DNA from: Palaemon carinicauda
Taxonomy: Eukaryota > Arthropoda > Malacostraca > Decapoda > Palaemonidae
DNA length: 64,000 nt
Assembly (NCBI RefSeq): GCF_036898095.1
Contig: NC_090730.1
Location: 29,273,719 to 29,337,718, forward strand
Direction of reading: 5' to 3'
The notes under the pieces were generated by a model that ran no database searches, had not been told where the DNA came from, and worked only from the letters and a program-made list of their open reading frames with translations. A program made the position numbers and the translations under genes. This document shows, one piece after another, positions 55,741 through 64,000 of this stretch (position 1 is the first letter of the stretch; each line of letters starts with the position of its first letter).

Positions 55741-56450
55741 AACACAGAGCATGGCACGTGCAAGAGCAGGAAGAATCTTCAGAGAGGTCTGGGCAACATT
55801 CTTCTTTCCAGAACCTGGGTTAGCCCTTCCTCCTCGTCATTCCCTGGAAGGGTCGTGCCAGGGAGTTTTCCTTTCGAGATTTCTCCGTCGGGTAAGGGGT
55901 GACTGGTTTAGCCCTTCCTCTTCTCCATCCCGTGGAAGGGGCTTACCAGGTCCTTTCCTTCCTCGGTTGCGACCTGATGTTTTGTACAAGGAAGCTCCAG
56001 GAAGATCATAGGTACTTTCCTCCTCTCAGGCTCAAGCTCCTTTGCGTTCCGTCGCCAAGTTTCGAACTTGCGGGCAAACTCAATGTTGGAGCATCTAGAC
56101 GCAGTGACCGAGGGCTTCCCCTCGGGTGTCTCATCCGTGGATGTCGACAAGCTCAGACACTCTTCCATCCTTGGGAAGAGCTTGTTTGAGCCCAAGGACA
56201 GAGACATGGACAGCTGTTGTGCGGAGGAAGTCGACTTCCGCTTTCACTCCTCCAAGGCGCTTTCTTCCAGACCCTGCAGGCCTCCAACGCCTCTTCTTTC
56301 AGCCTCGTCGGCCTAAGTTATCGGACCGGCTACGGCAGCTAAGACAAGGTGTACAATAGCAGTCCCCTTCTGTCAGGGACAGGGAGCACGGGAGGCTCTC
56401 CCGGGGAGGCATAATCTTAGAGGGAGCGGCAGAGTTCACAAACTCTAGGA
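55741..56450 (+). pseudogene. DIRS copy C Gag C-terminal remnant
   Basis: QEQEESSERS-type start (55770), then large deletions; SVDVDKLRHSSILGKSLFEPKD (56125-56205) matches copy B 39270-39340. Repeated local motifs around CCTTCCTCCTCGTCATTCCC and CCTTCCTCTTCTCCATCCC show internal duplication. Confidence 0.6.
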
Positions 56451-57067
56451 TTGGCAACCCCCCCCCTTGCAGGTCTCACGCTGGGGGGTTGCCTAAGGTT
56501 ACTCATCCGGATAACAGCTTCCCGATGCCGATTCCTGCACGATCTCCGGGATTACCCAAGGATATCGCGCCTCACTCTTACCATCTCTCCGTCTCTGTCA
56601 GCGAATCCAGTGTCACTGAACCTCGATGCCATGGGGTCGGCAAGAGTATTCGTCCAGCGTGGAACAGCAGAGTCGATCAGACTGGTAACGAGGCTGCAGG
56701 ACTCCTTAGTCCCTGGATCAGAAGGATGGGTACGTCCAGTTTCCATTCCATCCATCTTCCAGGAAGCTCTTGGAATTCAGCCTAGACTACAGGTGTTCCT
56801 GCTTAAGATGCGGTGTGGCGATCCCGCCGCGGCATCGCTGGTTTTTCCTCAGAGAACTCTCCCTGCTTTCCTCATGGCCGCTCAGGAGCAGGCTTCAGCC
56901 TCCTCCGCCTTTTTGAGGTCTGGTCAACTCCGGTAGACTTGGGTTCGACGTTCTTCAACGCCGGGACAAGCTTCCGGGTCTTTACCAAGAGTAAGGGATC
57001 ATGGTAATTTGCTGGGAGCCTTATCTACTTCTGCCTCAACATCTGGAGTATCTAGCCATGATATTGA
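56451..57067 (+). pseudogene. DIRS copy C RT remnant, 5' of 5S
   Basis: Collinear with copy B 39597-40390 but with many deletions. The VRPVSIPSIFQEALGIQ piece corresponds to the IPIHPSSRKY region out of frame. Ends CTAGCCATGATATTGAGTC, where copy B reads CTAGGCATGTTATTAGACAC. Confidence 0.6.
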
Positions 57068-57188
57068 GTCAACGGCCATACCATGTTGAAAACACCGCTT
57101 CTCGTCCGATCAGCGAAGTTAAGCAACGTTGGGTCTGGTCAGTACTTGGATGGGTGACCACCTGGGAACACCAGATGCTGTTGCCTCT
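57068..57188 (+). rRNA. 5S rRNA-like sequence inserted in DIRS copy C
   Basis: About 120 bp matching an animal 5S rRNA end to end: the start GTCAACGGCCATACCATGTTGAA, TCTCGTCCGATCAGCGAAG, the box A region (57115-57133), box C TCAGTACTTGGATGGGTGACC (57139-57159) and the end GGGAACACCAGATGCTGTTG. Both internal promoter boxes of RNA polymerase III are essentially intact. A few substitutions (for example CACCGC, GATCAGCG, GTTGCCTC) and a weak T-run after it suggest a pseudogene. DIRS sequence resumes immediately afterwards (CTCCGAGCCTTCCC). Confidence 0.8.
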
Positions 57189-57800
57189 TTCTCCGAGCCT
57201 TCCCTTCAGTTGACTGTGGCAAGGCTGAGGAGAGTCGCAGTACCTGTTCTCAGTCAAGCAGAGCTTTCAGCCCTACCTTGGAACATTTCCTGGGGGTCTT
57301 TTCCTCATTGACCCATCTAAAGTCCCGAACGGTCGCCTCAGGATAAGTTCCCTGTGAGGCGGCCCAAGTTCCGGTGGTATCAAAGCAACGATTAACCAGA
57401 CTTTCTGGCCCCTATGAGACCAGCGGAACGTTTAGATCTGCAATGGGGGTTGACCTATGGAACCTCTTGATGGGAGTGGATATTCTCGTCCTTTCCCCAC
57501 ATTTTGATGCTGTTCTCGGACTCGTCAAAGAAAAGGGGAGGGGGGGGGGGGAGAGATGTTCCGGTTCAGGCCTATGGTCAGGACCTAAAGGATACCTCCC
57601 CATCATTCAGGCAGGCTTAGGGGCCGTAGTCTGGCCCCTCTACAGATCCTACAGTTCCTGCCGTATTCCAACCAGCAAGGGACGCATTTTCATACCTTCG
57701 CATCTTGCAGTAGAGATACTGAGATGATCCGAGATCCTCTCAATACCACTATCGGCTCGCTCATTCCGGGCAGAGGAATGTTCTCTCAGACTATCTGAGC
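57189..57800 (+). pseudogene. DIRS copy C RT end and RNase H remnant
   Basis: GGCAAGGCTGAGGAGAGTCGC (57220) resumes the RT. 57500-57530 encodes DAVLGLVKEK for LFSDASKEG, and a 13-base G-run at about 57540 destroys the frame. LAVEILR near 57705 marks the RNase H end. Confidence 0.6.
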
Positions 57801-59078
57801 AGAGCCTCGCAGATAGAGATTACCTGGGGGTCTTTGGCCTATAGTAACCAGCAAGTCCTGGCCTGGGGGACCTGATCACGACAGCCTGGAACTTCAAGCT
57901 TCCGCTGTTCTTCCCGCCAGTCTCAGACCCCAAGACTCTTTGGCAAGATGCTTTCCGGTGACGGTGGGACAACATCGACGCCTGCGTCTTCCCACCATTG
58001 TTGTCTGTTGAGAATGGGTCTCAACAAGACCAGGTTTCTGTCAACCTTTCGATGGCCCTGAGAGCTCCACTGTGACTATACGCAGAACGGTTTCCAGACC
58101 CTCTGCTTCCCCTGACGGAACTCCCGGGAGAGCTTCTTCCACGGCACAGGCTACTCAAATAACCACACTACAGCATCTTTCACGAGCCGTTGCATCGCTT
58201 TGGCTTCACGCCTGGAGACACTACGCCGCCTCCTCAAGAAGAGACAACCCGCTACAGTCGCGGAGCAGAGGTCGCATCACCTGCGATAGTCATCTGCAGG
58301 GGTCTACCAGGCGAAGTGGAGAGTCTTCTGTGGTTGGTGTCGTGGGAGAGATACCTCTTCCCTTGAGGCCTCTTCTCCAGCAATAACGGAGTTATTGGTT
58401 TTCGGCGGGAGGAAACTCTTTTCCGCTCTCGGCAGTGAAGCCTGTCGCTCAGCCTTTCCCTGGCCTTCAGGCTGAAAGGAATAGACTTTTTCCTTCCCGC
58501 TGGACCTTTCTTCGCTCATGCGAAGCTGCAAACGTCCCTGCCCCCAGTCGGAGTGAGACCTCCTTCATGGAGCATGGTTCGGACTCTTTAGCCCCTCATA
58601 GATCTTCTCAAGAACCATTACGTCAGGCCTCTGATCGTATTCCGTTTTGGGGGACGGTGCTCCTGCTCACTCTGGCCTCGGCCAGTGTGTAAGCAATCTT
58701 CATGGTCTCGTACAACTCCGCCCTTTCAAGAGAATAGGGGAAGGCAATGACCTTCGCAGCCCGCTTCCTGCAGAACGTGACCCACAGGTGTATCGATACG
58801 TTTCTATCGCTCTGTGGTGGCTACACAACAGCTGGTCTAACCTCAGGCTCCTTTTTGGACAGGTAGCAGAAGGTAGAGGGCATTGTTATCAGGTTTTAGT
58901 CTGCATGAACGAAAGAAGTATGTCTAGCCCTTACTTCTTTCTTCATCATCCCCTCTACTGGGGAAGCAGCATCCTGGTCTCTGCATAGCTAACCTCAAAC
59001 CTCTGCAGGTAAACCATGCTTCCTTGTGTTCCGAGTATTGAGTCAATACTGTCGCGTCCCCCATACCCTGACGAGGTG
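57801..59078 (+). pseudogene. DIRS copy C recombinase remnant and 3' UTR
   Basis: 58180-58380 retains the N-terminal recombinase stretch (SRRSGESSVVGVVGE-type frame as in 41590). The catalytic domain has a large deletion: from the region of the first Arg (58660-58700) it jumps to the end (58760-58835, with the HYL segment altered). The 3' UTR matches 42527-42720 and supplies an empty site for the Tigger insertion at 59037. Confidence 0.6.
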
Positions 59079-59210
59079 ATCGATCTGACAAAAATCTCCC
59101 ACCATCACCAATCTCCAGTTGGCCAGCATAGTGATGAAAACTGGCCAAACCTGAGGGCTTTGCCCTGCAGTGGACATGAAAAGTCTGCATTTGTTGTTGT
59201 TGTTGTTTGA
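59079..59210 (+). mobile_element. SINE family 1, 5'-truncated copy
   Basis: TCTCCCACCATCACCAATCT through GGCCAAACCTGAGGG and a (GTT)n tail (59187-59208). It is collinear with 60385-60480 and 62875-62970. Confidence 0.7.
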
Positions 59211-59944
<734 letters not shown>

Positions 59945-59965
59945 AGTGTGCGTGTGTGTGCATGT

Positions 59966-60232
59966 GTGCATGTGTGAGAGAGTACTTTATATATACCGTA
60001 TATATATGAATATCAGTCTTAGTTCAAAAGGATCTTACTAAACCTTAAGTCTTTAACCATCTTAATGGCAAAGCGACCAGACTGGACGTTGCTATTAGAA
60101 CAGAGCGAGAAACAAATAGAGTATTCAATAGGAGATAATAGCCTTTGCTCCACTAACGAAACCAATTCTTTACTTAATGGACTGTATCATCCCTGCCTTG
60201 ATTCAATTTCACATTTCATGTAAGCTGTTGAA
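59966..60232. other. Non-coding spacer
   Basis: No gene or repeat recognised before the (CT)n array at 60236-60271. Confidence 0.4.
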
Positions 60233-60271
<39 letters not shown>

Positions 60272-60275
<4 letters not shown>

Positions 60276-60480
60276 GAGGATATCTTAACGTGGTAGAAGC
60301 GTTAGTGTATCGCCCTGAATAGCAAATCTGTACTAGTCAGGGGCCACGCTTACTATGTTGGTTTGCTTTGAGCGATCAGACTAAAGTCTCCCACCATCAC
60401 CAATCTGCAGTGGCCAGCGTGGTGATGAAAACTGGCCAAATACCAGTGGACTACATATGGCTGCATTTGTTGTTATTTCC
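60272..60480 (+). mobile_element. SINE family 1, longer copy
   Basis: GAGTGAGGATATCTTAACGTGG through CTGTACTAGTCAGGGGCCAC, TCTCCCACCATCACCAATCT and a GTTGTTATT tail. It parallels 62762-62985 over its whole length. I did not find clear pol III boxes in it. Confidence 0.65.
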
Positions 60481-60485
60481 GTTTT

Positions 60486-60807
60486 TATCGTCTTCCCCTT
60501 GGAGGTTTGAAGGTCCCTTATGAATGGCAGAGGCAAGGGACAGTGACATTGCCCTATTAAGCAGGACAATGCCTTAGAGATCAGCGACCAAGCCCCTTCT
60601 CTACCCAAGCTAGGACCAAGGAGGGCCAGTCAATGGCTGCTGATGACTCAGCAGGTAGACCTATAGGCTCTCCCAAACGCCCCATCCTTAGCTCACAAGG
60701 ATGGTGAGGTTACAGTGACCAAAGAAACTAACGAGTTTTAACGGGACTCGAACCCCAGTTTAGCATTCACCAGTCAGGGACGTTACCACATCGGCCACCA
60801 CAACCCT
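60486..60807 (-). mobile_element. tRNA-derived SINE, minus strand
   Basis: Read on the minus strand from 60807: GTTGTGGTGGCCGATGTGG contains an A box (60786-60797) and GGTTCGAGTCC is a perfect B box (60744-60754). Spacing is that of a tRNA. About 250 bp of body follows to about 60486, where it meets SINE family 1. The Pol III promoter is inferred intact. Confidence 0.75.
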
Positions 60808-60988
60808 TCCAGGCATCTTAGCCCTTCCTTAGTATACTACCTCTACCCAAGATGTTTCTTTCTTAAGCTAGTTTATCCCTCATTTATTTGTTTCCTCAAG
60901 AGGAAATTGCCATAAACTGCCTCTCTTTATCACCTAAATCCCACTTAATACCTCCTAACTTCCACGTTTCTGTAATCTGATCTTCACT

Positions 60989-60991
<3 letters not shown>
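60808..60991. other. Non-coding spacer
   Basis: Pyrimidine-rich. A short stretch (CTTTATCACCTAAATCCC) resembles 62528-62545. No gene. Confidence 0.4.

Positions 60992-61072
<81 letters not shown>
60992..61072. repeat. (CT)n microsatellite
   Basis: About 80 bp uninterrupted. Confidence 0.95.
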
Positions 61073-61078
<6 letters not shown>

Positions 61079-61266
61079 ATATTGTATCAAACAAAACAGT
61101 CTAGAGAACTGCAATGCGAAAATCATAGATATTTTTCATTCTTTGTTTACGACGAAACTTCAATTTGCCAGAGTACACCGGTGGGAAAAGTAAATCGTAT
61201 ATTTGGGATGTTTTTATCATCTTAGTGGCTATAAAACTACATATTTATTGTAATTGTTGCTTATGT

Positions 61267-61451
61267 ACTGTTAAAAATTTGCCGTAAAACGGTAAAATTC
61301 CTGGAATAAATGAGTGATATTACGGTCACCGACCCGTAAAAGATAATAACTAAGTAAGATAAAAATTACGGTCGCCTTTATTTTACTGAAATACGGCTGA
61401 GTATATTTTTACGGATATTTTCCTATTGAAATTACGGTTTTTTTTAACAGT
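61267..61451. mobile_element. Small MITE-like inverted-repeat element
   Basis: Starts ACTGTTAAAAATTTGCCGTAA and ends TTACGGTTTTTTTTAACAGT. The interior has several TTACGG/CCGTAA motifs on both strands and no coding. A target duplication is not clear, so superfamily is uncertain. Confidence 0.45.
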
Positions 61452-61649
61452 GTAGGACTATTAAATGTGAGTGAATTTGTTCAAGAAAGTCCGAATAGTG
61501 AATCAAAGATGGGTACTTATATTTTCCACTTGCCATATTCATTTTCTTGATCTCAAATGTTTCTACTCTACACGAAACACTTGTTCTTATATAAGGAATA
61601 TATATCGCTCTAAATATGTCATTTGTCTACAATAACTGATTACTTAGAG

Positions 61650-62150
<501 letters not shown>

Positions 62151-62154
<4 letters not shown>

Positions 62155-62761
62155 ATAATCATGTCCTTACTGGCAAAATAATAGAATAATAAAGACAATC
62201 CTAATATTTATATTATATAAAAAAGTCAAGATATCCAATCATGTTTGCTTTAATCTTCACTAGTTTCATTCTATTTATTTCTTTCTCTGCTATCTTGCCT
62301 AAACTTTCCACCCTCTGCACGCCACGGATCCTAAATTCTTCCACCTCTCCTCTCCTGCCCCAATACAGAAAATAATAATTCCCTTAACATTTCTTGTTTA
62401 ATATCCACCAAATACCAGATCTACATCTGCTCCTCTCCCTTCATTAGATTCTTCCTTCCTTTACCAGGGCACTATATCCCCTCTTTCACTAATTCCCTAA
62501 CAGGAAATGACACAGGAAGTGCCTTCCTTTATCACCTAAACTGTATTTGAAACTTCCCAAATTCTCCCCCGTAATTCAATATCAGCGCCCTTCCCACGGA
62601 ACCTCTACATTCCAGCCATCGCACAAGCCTTTTGTTGCTTCTGGAAATCCAGCGTATTCCAGTTTTGGCCTGGAATAAGACTTGTGGTATTCTTCAGCTG
62701 GTTTGAGGTGAGGGTCATATAATACTTTAATCTTATAGAACTTGTATCATACACATTCCTC
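62151..62761. other. Non-coding spacer
   Basis: AT-rich then pyrimidine-rich. No gene recognised. Confidence 0.45.
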
Positions 62762-62985
62762 TCTGAGTGGGATACCTTAACTTGGTGAAAGGGTTTCTGT
62801 ATCGTCATTATCAGCAAAGCTGTACTAGTCAGGGTCACCCATACTAGATTGGTTTGTTGCGAGCGATCAGAAAATTCTCCCACCATCACCAATCTACAGT
62901 GATCAAGCCCTAGACATGACTAAGGGCATGTCTGAGGCCTTTGTTCTGCAGTGGACTAGAAACGGCTGCCTATGTCACTGTCAAA
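62762..62985 (+). mobile_element. SINE family 1, third copy
   Basis: GAGTGGGATACCTTAACTTGG through CTGTACTAGTCAGGGTCACCC, TCTCCCACCATCACCAATCT and TGCAGTGGACTAGAAACGGC. The tail is replaced by SINE family 2 sequence. Confidence 0.65.
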
Positions 62986-63130
62986 AAAGTTTCCTGGACC
63001 AGGGTTAGATTCCCGGCCGGTCAGAAGCTATTGTCATTGAGTGGTTCCGCCTTGGGACTCTGATGCCGAGGTTGATAAGAGAATCCAGACACCAATTCAT
63101 TATATCAAACTATATGGCTTATTTGAATAC
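62986..63130 (+). mobile_element. SINE family 2, 3' part
   Basis: B-box-like GGTTAGATTCC (63003-63013), then CCGGCCGGTCAGAAGCTATTG. The A-box half is missing where it joins SINE family 1. Confidence 0.5.
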
Positions 63131-63158
63131 ACACACATATAAATACTGTATATATATA

Positions 63159-63242
<84 letters not shown>
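63159..63242. repeat. (AT)n / (GATA)n microsatellite
   Basis: AT array grading into four GATA units. Confidence 0.9.
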
Positions 63243-63991
<749 letters not shown>

Positions 63992-64000
63992 TTATAAATA

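Larger units (their letters stand above)
48563..59078 (+). mobile_element. Decayed DIRS element (copy C)
   Basis: Left ITR (48563-48745) matches that of copy B. Gag, RT, RNase H and recombinase remnants follow in DIRS order but with many indels. Interrupted by an I-like non-LTR element (50307-54110 plus duplication) and a 5S rRNA-like sequence (about 57068-57188). The 3' UTR is cut at about 59078 by SINE sequence, so the right ITR is missing. 48750-49400 differs from copy B's leader. Confidence 0.8.

Overview
This is a eukaryotic, transposon-dominated window. The long (AT)n, (CT/GA)n, (TG)n and (GATA)n arrays, tRNA-derived SINEs, DIRS-type tyrosine-recombinase retrotransposons, an arthropod-like 5S rRNA copy and the absence of any recognisable host gene suggest an arthropod, most likely a decapod crustacean. 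That placement is inference and I cannot name a species. Nearly everything I can interpret is a mobile element or its debris. 'Starts' of reading frames therefore mean little, and most coding relics carry stops and frameshifts.

Layout. 1-2770: decayed retroelement ('family 2', DIRS-like). 3227-5064: TA-flanked terminal-inverted-repeat (TIR) element. 5190-5945: inverted-repeat derivative of family 2. 6314-6880: Gypsy gag relic. 6888-8033 (minus): non-LTR endonuclease ORF whose N-terminus is a hydrophobic segment followed by a perfect 2A ribosome-skipping motif. 8252-10425 (minus): 3' end of a DIRS element with a P-like element (36-bp TIRs, 8-bp target-site duplication, THAP exon) inside it. 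10425-12143: Gypsy integrase pieces in both orientations and a decayed RTE. 12144-13930 (minus): DIRS fragment. 14263-16160: nearly full RTE reverse transcriptase with a few lesions. 16161-18697: AT-rich, poor. 18698-20464: family-2 termini. 20467-22039: second TIR element, with an internal inversion relative to the first. 22297-25478: TTAA-flanked element carrying a higher-order satellite array. 25483-30918: family-2 leader, Gag and RT-RNase H.

30925-48021 holds a nested set: DIRS copy A is split inside its tyrosine recombinase by a complete DIRS copy B (35276-46637), and copy B's 3' UTR is in turn split by a Tigger/pogo DNA transposon (42723-45824). Copy B retains both inverted terminal repeats and an internal complementary region that is the reverse complement of its own right-end/left-end junction, the structural signature of DIRS1-type elements. 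48563-59078 is a third, decayed DIRS copy (C). It is interrupted by a 5'-truncated I-like non-LTR element (50307-54110) with a 13-bp target-site duplication and an intact 930-codon RT-RNase H frame, and by a complete 5S rRNA-like sequence (about 57068-57188). 59079-64000 is SINEs, small inverted-repeat elements and microsatellites.

The genes do not form a host pathway. The window is a layered record of insertions, and relative ages can be read from what interrupts what: B is younger than A, Tigger younger than B, the I-like element and the 5S copy younger than C, and the P-like element younger than the minus-strand DIRS copy.
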